Assembly (NCBI GenBank): GCA_964515215.1
Contig: CAZESL010000027.1
Location: 1-23,092, forward strand
Source of the DNA: SIG588 sp964515215
GTDB lineage: Bacteria > Bacillota > Clostridia > Oscillospirales > Acutalibacteraceae
Length of the DNA stretch: 23,092 nucleotides
Direction of reading: 5' to 3'
Part shown: in pieces, positions 8,190-16,563 of the stretch
Layout of the letters: each line of letters begins with the position of its first letter
Position numbering within the stretch: position 1 is the stretch's first letter
Notes under the pieces: model-generated
Seen by the model: only the letters and a program-made list of their open reading frames with translations
Databases searched by the model: none
What the model was told of the DNA's origin: nothing
Position numbers and translations under genes: made by a program

Positions 8190-9320
8190 TTATGATATTT
8201 TGTAAATAATCTGCAAAACTTTGTGCCATTCCTCTGCCGTTGTATAGCGTGAGGGTGCCAGTCGCACCGTACCGTGCGGCAAGGTTCCCATGTGACGGTG
8301 TGCCGCCGGAGCGCAATGCAAGCCCGCACGCACAGCTACGCCTTCGCGATCCAACAGCGCCGCCGTCTCCTCTGCGTCTTTCCCTTTCAGGTTAAACGAA
8401 AACAACGGTACACACTCCCCCGCCACGGGACGCGGGGTGTACAACGCCGTCTGCGGCAAGCGTTTCAATCCATCGTACAAGCGAGCACACCGTGCGATCT
8501 CGTCACGGTAAAGTGCCGCAAGGTCACATGCGGCGGTATATTGAAGTGCCGCCGAGAGGCCGCAGATCCCCACAGTGTTCAACGTACCGCACTCCAACCG
8601 TTCGGGCAGTTGTTCGGGCATGCGCGGCGACAGCGAATCGGTGCCGCTTCCGCCTTGCAAAAGCGGAAACGGCGTATATCGCTCACCGCACAAGAGCAAT
8701 CCCGTTCCCGTCGGGCCGCCGAGTCCTTTGTGTCCCGGCATACACAAAAGGTCGATGTGCATCGCCTGCATATCGAGCGGTAAAACACCCGCCGTCTGCG
8801 CCGCATCCACTAAGAACACCAACCCATGTTCCCGTGCCAGTGCACCGAGTGCCGCCACCGGCAACACGTTGCCGAACACGTTTGAGGCGTGCAAGCACGC
8901 GATCGCCACCGTATCACGGGTGATAAGGCGGCGAAAATTCGCCACCGTTTCTTCCGCCGTCGCCCCCACACGTGCCACCGCAAAGGCGGGATACCGTCCG
9001 CCTGCCGCTATCAGCGGCCGCATCATGGAATTGTGCTCCATATCCGATACGATCACCCGTCCGTGACGGATCAAACTTTTCAGTGCGATATTCAGTGAAG
9101 CGGTACAGTTGGCGGTAAACACCACGCGGGAAGGATCGGACAAGCCGAACAGTGCCGCCGCCCGTTCACGGCACTGATACACCGCCTCGGCAGTACGCAA
9201 ACTCATGCGGTGCCCCCCACGTCCCGCATTGCCGCCGCATTCGTGCAGCGCGCGCATCATCGCCTCTTCTACGGGCGGAGCCTTGGGGTATGCGGTGGCG
9301 GCATTGTCAAAATAGATCAC
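8190..9320 (-). CDS. Cysteine desulfurase-family PLP enzyme (class V aminotransferase fold)
   Basis: A PLP-dependent enzyme of 376 residues, similar to the group II SufS/CsdA-like family often named by the EF2568 type. It is expected to release sulfur (or selenium) from cysteine as an enzyme-bound persulfide. Visible features are the N-terminal YFDNAATAYPK segment (3-13), His96 in SDMEHN, the PLP lysine Lys198 in MPGHKGLGGPTG, and the active-loop Cys336 in RAGLHCAP. It starts with GTG at 9320, whose bases overlap the stop of the small carrier-like gene upstream (GTGA overlap). That close pairing suggests the small protein receives or escorts the sulfur or selenium. The substrate is not proven by sequence. 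Confidence 0.93.
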   Translation of the reverse strand: MIYFDNAATAYPKAPPVEEAMMRALHECGGNAGRGGHRMSLRTAEAVYQCRERAAALFGLSDPSRVVFTANCTASLNIALKSLIRHGRVIVSDMEHNSMMRPLIAAGGRYPAFAVARVGATAEETVANFRRLITRDTVAIACLHASNVFGNVLPVAALGALAREHGLVFLVDAAQTAGVLPLDMQAMHIDLLCMPGHKGLGGPTGTGLLLCGERYTPFPLLQGGSGTDSLSPRMPEQLPERLECGTLNTVGICGLSAALQYTAACDLAALYRDEIARCARLYDGLKRLPQTALYTPRPVAGECVPLFSFNLKGKDAEETAALLDREGVAVRAGLHCAPAAHRHMGTLPHGTVRLAPSRYTTAEEWHKVLQIIYKIS

Positions 9321-9535
9321 GGTGCTGAGTGAACGCGGATCCCCGCCGCCTGCAACAGCCGCCGTGCACGGTCGACATCTCCCGTAACCGTCAACGTATA
9401 TCCGCAGCCGGTACGTTCATCCGGCCGTGCCCGTCCTACCGTCGCGGAAATACCGTTTTGCGAAAGCAGCGTGCGCCCGCGCATCGCATTGGTGACCGAG
9501 CCTACCGCTAACGTCGTTGAATTGGTCTTACTCAC
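9317..9535 (-). CDS. DUF3343 / putative Se-S carrier-like small protein
   Basis: A small protein of 72 residues when started at the GTG at 9535, which has AGAAGG 8 bases upstream. A longer in-frame reading to 9679 would pass through the terminator at 9613-9644 and is rejected. The pattern SVTNAMRGRTLLSQNGISATVGRARP...TGCGYTL (about 13-48), with invariant-looking Cys44 in the GCG turn, matches DUF3343 (Pfam named it a putative Se/S carrier). Family members often sit near cysteine desulfurases or selenium genes, and this one overlaps a desulfurase-like gene. A role in handing on persulfide or selenide is inference from that context. Confidence 0.8.
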   Translation of the reverse strand: MSKTNSTTLAVGSVTNAMRGRTLLSQNGISATVGRARPDERTGCGYTLTVTGDVDRARRLLQAAGIRVHSAP

Positions 9536-9612
9536 TCCTTTCACCTTCTTTCTGTAACAAACTAAAAAGAGAGGCCTGTTCTCACTATATGCGCCCGCAC
9601 TTCCCGCCGCCA

Positions 9613-9644
9613 TAAAAAAGAAACCACGCGTCTGACGCGTGGTT
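9613..9644 (-). terminator. Rho-independent terminator, second of a tandem pair
   Basis: AACCACGCGT (9622-9631) pairs with ACGCGTGGTT (9635-9644) around a 3-base loop; on the minus strand this is followed by TCTTTTTT. It closes the long operon that ends with the dockerin gene and insulates the Se/S-carrier-like gene. Confidence 0.88.
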
Positions 9645-9657
9645 TTACTTTTACAAC

Positions 9658-9688
9658 AAACGGCTGTTGCGCGATGCAACAGCCGTTT
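9658..9688 (-). terminator. First hairpin downstream of the dockerin gene
   Basis: A perfect 13-bp stem (9658-9670 with 9676-9688) has a 5-base loop and starts 12 bases after the dockerin gene stop. The tract after it on the minus strand (TGTTGTAAAAG) is T-poor, so it may protect the mRNA 3' end or work together with the next hairpin. Confidence 0.7.
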
Positions 9689-9700
9689 GTTTAAGTTATC

Positions 9701-11467
9701 TTACTTCGCCGCGGGGAAGGTGTCGATCGTCTTCACTGCGTACTGTAATATAAGACGCGCATCGGTGGAATTCACCACACCGTCGCGGTTGACGTCGGCC
9801 GCCGACGTATCCAAATCGGTTACATTGATCTTTTGTACGGCATACTGCAACACCAAGCGAGCATCGGTCGAAGTGATCGCGCCGTCTTTGTCCACGTTCC
9901 CGTACATCTTTGGGGAAACATTAACGGTAAAGGTCGTTTCCTTGCCACCGTAACGTACCGTCAACGTCCGCTCCCCCGCCGCAGTCGTGTCAAACCCCTC
10001 TACGGTGAAGCCTTCCGTGAGAGTCTGCACCGTACCGTTCGCATTCCACACTTTGATCTGCAAACCTTGGGTGTCAAGGGGCTCGCCTGTACTGTAGGTC
10101 AACTTATACGGAAGTCGTTCTATCGAAATATGCGTCACTTGGTTTTCACGATAACGCACCCGTTCCTGCCGCAACGCCTTGGTATCAACGTCAAATTTCG
10201 GCTTATCGGTCACATCGCAGTACAACACGTCAAACCGCACTATCATGCCGTAAATGTTGTGGTACGGACGATAACTGAAATCGGGGGTATATATTTGTTC
10301 GGACGTTCCCGTTACAGGATCGTACCGATATACCGCCTTCGAAAGCGAATAGTAAAGATACTGCTCATCCGCACTCAAACGGGTATAGTTCTTGGTATAC
10401 CCTTGTGTAGCAGAAGCGCGCCACGTATCTTCTACGCTGATCGCATTGTAAAGGGTATCCCCTTCCCAATAGCGCAGTAGTTCGCGATCGTTATCCACGT
10501 AATACAGCCGCCCGTTTACATACTGAAACGCGGTCGTCGAGGTATTCCACGGCCAATTTTGCGACTCAAATTTCGTATCGGTCGGGGTGGTGTTGTAATC
10601 CGTTGCCGTGTGACCCGTAGAGTAGATACCGTCACTCGAACGCAAAAAGTTCTCGTGATTCACCCGTCCCGTCACATCCCACACGGGATCATCCCACGTA
10701 ACGTCCACATGATACCACTTGTTCTCCACCTTCACCACGTTCCACGCATGATTCAACTGCCCGGAACGGCAAACAAAACTTTCAATGCCGACACGGCGTA
10801 ACAGATAGATGTACGCTTTGGCATAGCCGTCACATACTGCCACCTGATCATACAGAGCGCCGTACATGGTATGGCACTCGTACGGAACGTTTCCCGCGAG
10901 CGCCGACGCGTTATCGTAATCCACCCACGCCGCCAAGCGGTCGTGCAACAAAAGCGCTTTGTGTACCTCGGTAAGATCACTGTTCACGAGGTCGCGGGTC
11001 ATATACTCCGCGACCGTCTCGCACCGCTGCAACATCATTTGGTATTCCGACTTCGAATACGTATAGTCGGTAAACCCGATGCGGGTGATCACATGTCCGT
11101 CGCGCTCGTGATGGTAAAACGCCCAATTGCTGATATGAAGCACTTCCGGCATCGTGTTGCGGATCAACCCCGAAAGGCATTCGTTCACCTCACGGCTGTA
11201 CACGATACCGTAGCGTGCGATGTCACACTCCGCTTCACAGTTGCGAAGCGCTGCCAACATATCCGCGCGCAGTGCCGCCACCTGTGCGGTGGAAATACCC
11301 AAGATCGATGCCGCTTCCGTTTCGATCGGCTGAGATGCCGGATCCAACACATCGTACCCTTCCGATACGATTTCGCCATGCGCCGTGACGCTGACGGTCG
11401 GCATACCGACCGTCAGCACCGCAAGCAACAGACAGAGTGCTGACACGCGACTCCACAACGTACGCAT
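9701..11467 (-). CDS. Secreted transglutaminase-like protein with Ig-like and type I dockerin domains
   Basis: A secreted 588-residue protein. The signal peptide covers about residues 1-29. A transglutaminase/protease-like domain (about 150-262) has the expected triad: Cys212 in VAVCDGYAK, His240 in NHAW and Asp255 in HVDVTWDDP. A middle region (about 300-440) reads like short beta repeats rich in Tyr and Trp. A bacterial Ig-like domain lies at about 446-517. The end is a dockerin I module with two calcium-loop repeats (VDKDGAITSTDARLVLQYAV near 525-544 and VNRDGVVNSTDARLILQYAV near 559-578). Dockerins bind cohesins on scaffold proteins, so this protein is probably displayed on the cell surface or in a cellulosome-like complex. 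Its substrate is unknown. ATG with GAGGG upstream, 19 bases after the aminopeptidase stop. Confidence 0.94.
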   Translation of the reverse strand: MRTLWSRVSALCLLLAVLTVGMPTVSVTAHGEIVSEGYDVLDPASQPIETEAASILGISTAQVAALRADMLAALRNCEAECDIARYGIVYSREVNECLSGLIRNTMPEVLHISNWAFYHHERDGHVITRIGFTDYTYSKSEYQMMLQRCETVAEYMTRDLVNSDLTEVHKALLLHDRLAAWVDYDNASALAGNVPYECHTMYGALYDQVAVCDGYAKAYIYLLRRVGIESFVCRSGQLNHAWNVVKVENKWYHVDVTWDDPVWDVTGRVNHENFLRSSDGIYSTGHTATDYNTTPTDTKFESQNWPWNTSTTAFQYVNGRLYYVDNDRELLRYWEGDTLYNAISVEDTWRASATQGYTKNYTRLSADEQYLYYSLSKAVYRYDPVTGTSEQIYTPDFSYRPYHNIYGMIVRFDVLYCDVTDKPKFDVDTKALRQERVRYRENQVTHISIERLPYKLTYSTGEPLDTQGLQIKVWNANGTVQTLTEGFTVEGFDTTAAGERTLTVRYGGKETTFTVNVSPKMYGNVDKDGAITSTDARLVLQYAVQKINVTDLDTSAADVNRDGVVNSTDARLILQYAVKTIDTFPAAK

Positions 11468-11486
11468 AATAATCCCTCTTTAACGA

Positions 11487-12902
11487 TCAGTCTTTGCGGG
11501 ACAACAACGCCGCAAACGCTTTATGCGCTTGGTAAACGTCCAACTTAGACACGACCTCAAACGGCGCGTGCATCGACAATACCGGCACACCGAGATCGAC
11601 CGTTTCCACGTCGAGATTGGCAATAAACTTCGCCACGGTGCCGCCGCCGCCCTGATCCACACGGCCGAGTTCGCCGATCTGCCAGCAGACGTCATTTTCG
11701 TCCATAATGCGGCGGAAACGGCCCATCAATTCCGCCGAAGCATCCGACGTGCCGCCCTTACCGCGCGAGCCGGTGTACTTGGTCAGTACCGCACCGTAGT
11801 TCAAACGTGCCGCATTACGCGCTTCCATCACACCCGCGTAGATCGGATCGATCGCCGCGTTCACGTCCGCCGAGAGACACATCGAACGGCTCAGCACGTG
11901 GCGCGGTTCTTCGCCGAACATGGCGGCGAGATCCGCAATAAAGTAACGGAAGAACTCCGAAGCCGTGCCCGTGTTACCGTCCGAACCCGTTTCCTCTTTG
12001 TCCGCAAGCAGAGTCACCGCCGTAAATTCGGGTGCCTCCAGCGAGAACAGCGAGGTCAGCGCGGGATAGGCGCACACACGGTCGTCGTGACCGTAACCGC
12101 CGATCATACTGCGATCGAAACCGACGTCACGCACGGGGATCGCGGGCACCGCTTCCAATTCGGCGGAAAGGAAGTCCGCTTCCACGATGCCGTATTTGTC
12201 GTTCAGGATCTTCAACAGATTCAGTTTGACCGCTTCGGCAACCGAATCCTCACTGCGGAACGGACGCGAACCGATCAAAATATTCAGATCCTCACCGCGC
12301 ACCACGTCGTGCGCGGGACGGCCCATCTGTTCGCTCGCCAAGTGGGGCAACAGATCGGTGATGCAGAAAACGGGATCGGTCGGTGCGTCGCCGACAGACA
12401 CCTTCACGCTTTCGCCGTTCTTCTTGATGATCACACCGTGCAGTGACAGCGGGATCGCCGTCCACTGATACTTCTTAATACCGCCGTAGTAGTGGGTATC
12501 GAGATAGCCCAGACCGTTATCCTCGTACAGCGGATTCGGTTTCATATCCAAACGCGGAGAGTCGATGTGTGCCGCCGCAATGGATACACCGTCGGCGATC
12601 GGGCGGGTACCGATGACCGCCAGCAACAACGCTTTACCACGGTTGTTGTAATACACTTTGTCGCCCGCCTTCAGTTTTGCGTGACGGTCAAACGGCTTAA
12701 AACCGCGTTCCTCTGCCATCGCCACGGCATTTTCCACCGCTTCGCGTTCGGTCTTCGATGCGTTCAAATAGGCCGCATATCCCTCACAGTAGGCATCCGC
12801 CGCCGCGATCTCCTCCTCACTCATACGCTCTGCCGCCGATTTCGGGGTGTGGAACAGTTGCTCGCGCAACTCCTCCGCTACCGACTTTTTCTTGTCTTCC
12901 AT
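11487..12902 (-). CDS. M18 family metallo-aminopeptidase (aspartyl aminopeptidase type)
   Basis: A cytosolic zinc aminopeptidase of 471 residues. Family M18 enzymes remove acidic or other N-terminal residues and work as large oligomers (established for the family). Metal and catalytic motifs visible: His112 in AAAHIDSPRLD, the DKEETGSDG loop with E303/E304, the YGHDDRVCAYP segment (about 270-280), and the C-terminal SMHAPFE with His445. Length and motif order are normal. I chose ATG 12902, which has AAGAGG just upstream; an in-frame ATG seven codons earlier (12923) is less well placed. It is the sixth gene of the operon starting at DUF951, 17 bases after the lytic transglycosylase gene. Confidence 0.95.
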   Translation of the reverse strand: MEDKKKSVAEELREQLFHTPKSAAERMSEEEIAAADAYCEGYAAYLNASKTEREAVENAVAMAEERGFKPFDRHAKLKAGDKVYYNNRGKALLLAVIGTRPIADGVSIAAAHIDSPRLDMKPNPLYEDNGLGYLDTHYYGGIKKYQWTAIPLSLHGVIIKKNGESVKVSVGDAPTDPVFCITDLLPHLASEQMGRPAHDVVRGEDLNILIGSRPFRSEDSVAEAVKLNLLKILNDKYGIVEADFLSAELEAVPAIPVRDVGFDRSMIGGYGHDDRVCAYPALTSLFSLEAPEFTAVTLLADKEETGSDGNTGTASEFFRYFIADLAAMFGEEPRHVLSRSMCLSADVNAAIDPIYAGVMEARNAARLNYGAVLTKYTGSRGKGGTSDASAELMGRFRRIMDENDVCWQIGELGRVDQGGGGTVAKFIANLDVETVDLGVPVLSMHAPFEVVSKLDVYQAHKAFAALLSRKD

Positions 12903-12919
12903 AATTCCTCTTCCTTTCC

Positions 12920-13486
12920 TCATGGTATGTCATACAGGATCTGATATATTTTTTGTGCTCTGTGCACTTTTTTAACGTAATTTGCCGTTTCTTTGAACGG
13001 AATGGTGTGTAACGTCTTGCCGTCGGCAGAATAGGCGGTATCGGACAGCCACGTCTGCACGTGCCCCATACCCGCGTTGTATGCCGCCAGTACCGTATCC
13101 TGTTCGCTGAACTGTTCGCCCAGCAGGTGCAACACACACGTGCCGATCTCCACGTTAAACGCAGGGTCGGTGAGCATCGCTTCGTCGGGTGTGCCGCTGA
13201 CACCGCTGCGCATCAGCGCCCATTCCATCGTCGGTGCGGTCACCTGCATCAACCCGACGGCATCCGCCGACGACCGCGCTTCGGGGTCAAACCCGCTTTC
13301 GGTGTGAATGACGGCGTACACCAGCGAGGGCGAAAGATCGTACTTTTCCGCCGCCGCTTGCACCTCGGCTTCATACGTTAAGGGATACAGTGTGCAAAGC
13401 AACCACACCCCGCCGCACGCAAGCACGAGCAACAGTGCTACGGCGGCGATCCACCGCCGCACGCGACGTTTTCTCCTACTCGCCAT
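12920..13486 (-). CDS. Membrane-anchored lytic transglycosylase (SLT domain)
   Basis: Cleaves the beta-1,4 bond between N-acetylmuramic acid and N-acetylglucosamine in peptidoglycan, outside the membrane. The 188-residue protein has a basic N-terminus, one transmembrane anchor (about 12-34) and a Slt-type domain (about 45-180). The catalytic Glu63 lies in IHTESGFDPEA, followed by GLMQVT (78-83) and AAYNAGMGHV (134-143), the standard motifs of the family. The ATG at 13486 has GAGGGGG upstream and overlaps the coaE stop by 11 bases. A longer in-frame reading to 13789 lies inside coaE and is rejected. Confidence 0.95.
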   Translation of the reverse strand: MASRRKRRVRRWIAAVALLLVLACGGVWLLCTLYPLTYEAEVQAAAEKYDLSPSLVYAVIHTESGFDPEARSSADAVGLMQVTAPTMEWALMRSGVSGTPDEAMLTDPAFNVEIGTCVLHLLGEQFSEQDTVLAAYNAGMGHVQTWLSDTAYSADGKTLHTIPFKETANYVKKVHRAQKIYQILYDIP

Positions 13487-14102
13487 AGCGTCCCCCTCGC
13501 AAGTCACCGATCCACGCTTGTACCTTTGCACGGAACGCCGCAAGGTCGCCGTCGTTATACAACACTTCATTCGCCCGTTCACGGTAAAATGCCTCGTCGG
13601 GTTGTGCGTGCATACGCAACGCCGCTTGTTCGGCCGTGATACCGTCCCGCTCGCAAATGCGTGTCTGTCGCACCGCGGCGGGTGCCAGCACCGCCGCCGT
13701 GCGGTCACACATACCGTCCATCCCGCTCTCAAACAACAGCGGGGCATCCACCGCCGCCAGTGTAAATCCCTCTTGCCACAGTGCGGCAAATCGCTCTTCC
13801 GCCAAACGTAAAATGTGGGGGTGCGTGATCGCGTTCAACCGTGCGGTCGCCTCTTTTGAAGCAAACGCCGCAGCCGCCAACGCCGCACGGTCCAGCGTAC
13901 CGTCCGTGTTCAGTACGGCGGGCGAAAACGCTTTTGCCAACTCCGCAAGGCACGGATGTCCTTTCGCCGTCACGTCCCGTGCCAGTCGGTCCGCATCTAC
14001 CACGGGAATCCCCGCCTCGCTGAGCAGACGTGCCGCTTCGCTCTTACCCGCACCCGTCGGCCCTGTCAGGCCGATGATACGGCCGCACTTTTCAATCGTC
14101 AA
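13476..14102 (-). CDS. coaE: Dephospho-CoA kinase CoaE
   Basis: Catalyses the last step of coenzyme A synthesis: ATP-dependent phosphorylation of the 3'-hydroxyl of dephospho-CoA, in the cytosol. The 208-residue length is normal. The Walker A loop GPTGAGKS is at 14-21. DADRLARDV follows at about 36-44, and a lid region with several arginines at about 145-165. The start is a TTG at 14102: GAGG lies 9 bases upstream, and the start is fused into the end of the sua5/tsaC gene (11-base overlap). No ATG lies before the P-loop, so the rare start is well supported. It also overlaps the lytic transglycosylase gene downstream. Confidence 0.96.
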   Translation of the reverse strand: MTIEKCGRIIGLTGPTGAGKSEAARLLSEAGIPVVDADRLARDVTAKGHPCLAELAKAFSPAVLNTDGTLDRAALAAAAFASKEATARLNAITHPHILRLAEERFAALWQEGFTLAAVDAPLLFESGMDGMCDRTAAVLAPAAVRQTRICERDGITAEQAALRMHAQPDEAFYRERANEVLYNDGDLAAFRAKVQAWIGDLRGGRYGE

Positions 14103-15117
14103 GTACGATCACCTCAAATTCCGCCGCACGTAACAAGCGATTATACACCGCAAGTCCCAGCCCTTCCGAAGACGGGCAGGCGGCATACACTTGCTTGACC
14201 GCCGGATCGTCGTCCCATCCGCGTAACACGTCGAACACGCGGCGCGCCTGCGCCGCCGCATCGTCACGCGCACCGTAGGTCTGATACGGCACCGAAAGTG
14301 CCGTATCCTCCCCATCAAAGCACATCGCCGCCACACCGTCACCTGCATGGGCGTTCACAAAAGCGGTATACGCCGCCGCCGTACCGCGTACCAGTGTCAC
14401 GTTGGCACGGGGCGCGTAATGCTTATATTTCATACCCGGAGATGCCGCTGCCACCCCCGCTTGCAACATAGCGGTCACGGCAGGGTCCACTTCCACTCCG
14501 CCTATCGCTTCACGCAACATTTCCACCGTAATGCCGCCCGGACGAAGCAGGCGCGGCACGTCACGAGTCATATCCACCACGGTGGATTCCACCCCCACAC
14601 CGCTGGAGCCGCCATCCACGATCGCCGCCACGCGCCCGTCCATATCCGCCGTCACATGAGCGGCCGTGGTGGGACTGGGGCTACCCGAACGGTTCGCCGA
14701 CGGTGCGGCAAGCGGACAGCCCGCCGCTTCAATGATCGCCCGTGCCACGGGATGTGCCGGCAGGCGCACCGCCACCGTTTTTAAACCGCCGCTCACCACG
14801 GCGGGCACGCACGCCGCCTTGTTGAAGATCATGGTGAGAGGACCCGGCCACCACAGCGATGCCAACCGATCCGCCGTCGGGGGCACGTCCGTCACCAGCG
14901 CGTCCAGTTGAGCCCGTGTCGCGATATGCACGATCAGCGGATTATCCGACGGGCGGCCTTTCGCCTCAAATATCCGTGCGACCGCTTGGGGGTTCAACGC
15001 ATCCGCCGCCAAGCCGTACACCGTTTCGGTGGGGATCCCCACCACCTCGCCGCGGCGAAGCAGGTCGCCCGCACGGGCGATCCCCTCTGCCGAAGCGGTC
15101 AAAAGTTCCGTTTGCAT
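14092..15117 (-). CDS. sua5: L-threonylcarbamoyladenylate synthase (Sua5/YwlC/TsaC type)
   Basis: Makes threonylcarbamoyl-AMP from threonine, bicarbonate and ATP, the first step of the t6A modification at position 37 of tRNAs that read ANN codons. The 341 residues are of the long, two-domain type: a YrdC/TsaC catalytic domain (about 8-205) with GIPTETVYGLAADA (27-40) and KGRPSDNPL (53-61), and a C-terminal Sua5 domain (about 230-335). The conserved PSANRSG segment near 138-144 is present. The ATG is 8 bases after the prfA stop; the nearest purine-rich site (GGAGA) is far, so coupling to prfA is likely. Confidence 0.96.
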   Translation of the reverse strand: MQTELLTASAEGIARAGDLLRRGEVVGIPTETVYGLAADALNPQAVARIFEAKGRPSDNPLIVHIATRAQLDALVTDVPPTADRLASLWWPGPLTMIFNKAACVPAVVSGGLKTVAVRLPAHPVARAIIEAAGCPLAAPSANRSGSPSPTTAAHVTADMDGRVAAIVDGGSSGVGVESTVVDMTRDVPRLLRPGGITVEMLREAIGGVEVDPAVTAMLQAGVAAASPGMKYKHYAPRANVTLVRGTAAAYTAFVNAHAGDGVAAMCFDGEDTALSVPYQTYGARDDAAAQARRVFDVLRGWDDDPAVKQVYAACPSSEGLGLAVYNRLLRAAEFEVIVLDD

Positions 15118-15125
15118 AAGGTTGA

Positions 15126-16184
15126 TTATTCTCCATTCTCAAGTTGACGGGCACGGTCAGCGGTTGCCAGTGCGTCGATCACTTCATCCAAGTCCCCGTC
15201 CAACACCGCTTCCAGTTTGTAAAGTGTCAGACCGATGCGATGATCGGTCACCCGTCCTTGCGGGAAATTATAGGTACGGATACGCTCACTGCGATCACCC
15301 GTACCGACCTGCGAACGGCGGTTTTCAGCGATCGCCGATTCCTGCTCGGCAAGTTTCTGCTCATACAACCGTGCGCGCAACACCCGCATCGCTTTGTCTT
15401 TATTTTTAAACTGACTGCGCTCGTCCTGACATTCCACCACCGTACCCGTAGGAATATGGGTGATACGAATGGCCGATTCGGTCTTGTTGATATGCTGACC
15501 GCCCGCGCCCGACGAGCGAAACGTATCGATCGCGAGATCTTTCGGGTCGATGGTCAACTCCACCTCATCCGCTTCGGGCAACACCGCTACCGTCACGGTA
15601 GAGGTATGGATACGACCGCCCGATTCGGTTTCGGGTACACGTTGCACACGATGTACCCCGCTCTCAAACTTCAGGCGACTGAACGCACCTTGCCCGTTCA
15701 CCACAAAACTGATCTCCTTCACGCCGCCGAGTTCGGTCGTGTTCAGCCCCGCCACCTCCACCGTAAATCCGCGTGAGGCGGCATACATGCTGTACATACG
15801 GTAAAGCGAGTGGGCAAACAATGCCGATTCCTCGCCGCCGGCACCCGCACGGATCTCCACGATCACGTTGCGGCTGTCGTTCGGGTCTTGCGGCAACAAT
15901 AAGATCTTCAGTTCCTCCGCCGTCCGTTCGGCAAGTGCGCGGCTCTCACGCAATTCCGCTTCCGCCAGTTCACGCAGTTCTGCATCATCCAGCAAAAGGC
16001 GGGCTTCTTCTTCGCGCCTCACGGCATCCTGCCACGTGCGGTAAGCGGTCACCAGCGGTTCTAAGCGGGTGCGCTCCTGCATCAGCGTGCGGTACTGTTC
16101 CACATCCGCGATCACCTGAGGATCACACAGCCGCTGTTCGGTTTCCAAAAAGCGTTTTTCTACGTCGCGTAACTGTTCAAACAT
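15126..16184 (-). CDS. prfA: Peptide chain release factor 1 (RF1)
   Basis: Recognises UAA and UAG stop codons in the ribosomal A site and triggers peptide release. The 352-residue length is typical. The peptidyl-transferase motif GGQ is at 228-230 in SGAGGQHINKTESA, and the codon-recognition tripeptide is P-E-T at 184-186 (a P-x-T motif, which marks RF1 rather than RF2). The N-terminal coiled domain covers about 1-100. The product is the expected substrate of PrmC, encoded at 302-1156. It starts 9 bases after DUF951 with a weak site (GAGAA), again pointing to coupling within the operon. Confidence 0.97.
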   Translation of the reverse strand: MFEQLRDVEKRFLETEQRLCDPQVIADVEQYRTLMQERTRLEPLVTAYRTWQDAVRREEEARLLLDDAELRELAEAELRESRALAERTAEELKILLLPQDPNDSRNVIVEIRAGAGGEESALFAHSLYRMYSMYAASRGFTVEVAGLNTTELGGVKEISFVVNGQGAFSRLKFESGVHRVQRVPETESGGRIHTSTVTVAVLPEADEVELTIDPKDLAIDTFRSSGAGGQHINKTESAIRITHIPTGTVVECQDERSQFKNKDKAMRVLRARLYEQKLAEQESAIAENRRSQVGTGDRSERIRTYNFPQGRVTDHRIGLTLYKLEAVLDGDLDEVIDALATADRARQLENGE

Positions 16185-16193
16185 CGTCTTTTC

Positions 16194-16385
16194 TCACACC
16201 AACTGTCCGTCCCGCCAGATCTTTTTGATATGGCGTTCGGTCTTAATACGCGGCAAAAGCATCTCCCTGCCGCACCCTTCGCATTTGAGGCGGAAATCCA
16301 TACCGATACGCAACACGGCAAACCGATGATTACCGCACGGGTGCGGTTTCTTCATCTCCAACACGTCCCCCACTTGTACATCCAT
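16194..16385 (-). CDS. DUF951 family small protein, putative zinc ribbon
   Basis: A 63-residue protein of the DUF951 family, whose role is unknown. The family pattern is clear: VGDVLEMKKPHPCGNHRFAV near 5-24, then CEGCGREMLLPR at 35-46. Cys17, His20, Cys35 and Cys38 could form a zinc site; that is inference from spacing. The ATG has GAGGAGG 7 bases upstream. It is the first gene of the seven-gene minus-strand operon and lies just below a strong promoter at 16422-16451. Family members are often found near translation and replication genes in Firmicutes. Confidence 0.93.
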   Translation of the reverse strand: MDVQVGDVLEMKKPHPCGNHRFAVLRIGMDFRLKCEGCGREMLLPRIKTERHIKKIWRDGQLV

Positions 16386-16421
16386 CGGGTCTCCTCCTCA
16401 CACAGTTCCATAAGTATCTCT

Positions 16422-16451
16422 ATTATACCACATACATCCCCCATCCCGCAA
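16422..16451 (-). promoter_or_regulatory. Promoter for the DUF951-prfA-sua5-coaE operon
   Basis: On the minus strand TTGCGG (16446-16451), an 18-base spacer and a perfect TATAAT (16422-16427) with TG one base upstream (extended -10). The leader before the DUF951 start is about 30 bases. No other convincing promoter is seen inside the operon. Confidence 0.82.
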
Positions 16452-16499
16452 GAGAAATTTGCGGATTCTTTGCGCCTTGTCGAAATCCCGAGAAAACAG

Positions 16500-16528
16500 T
16501 TGCATTTTTCACAACCTTGTGTTACAAT
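16500..16528 (+). promoter_or_regulatory. Promoter for the E2-like acyltransferase gene
   Basis: TTGCAT (16500-16505), a 17-base spacer and TACAAT (16523-16528) with TG one base upstream. It points away from the operon promoter at 16422-16451, about 50 bases off. Confidence 0.78.
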
Positions 16529-16563
16529 GTAGTGGAGAGTTTTGAGGTTAGAGGGTGTTATTT

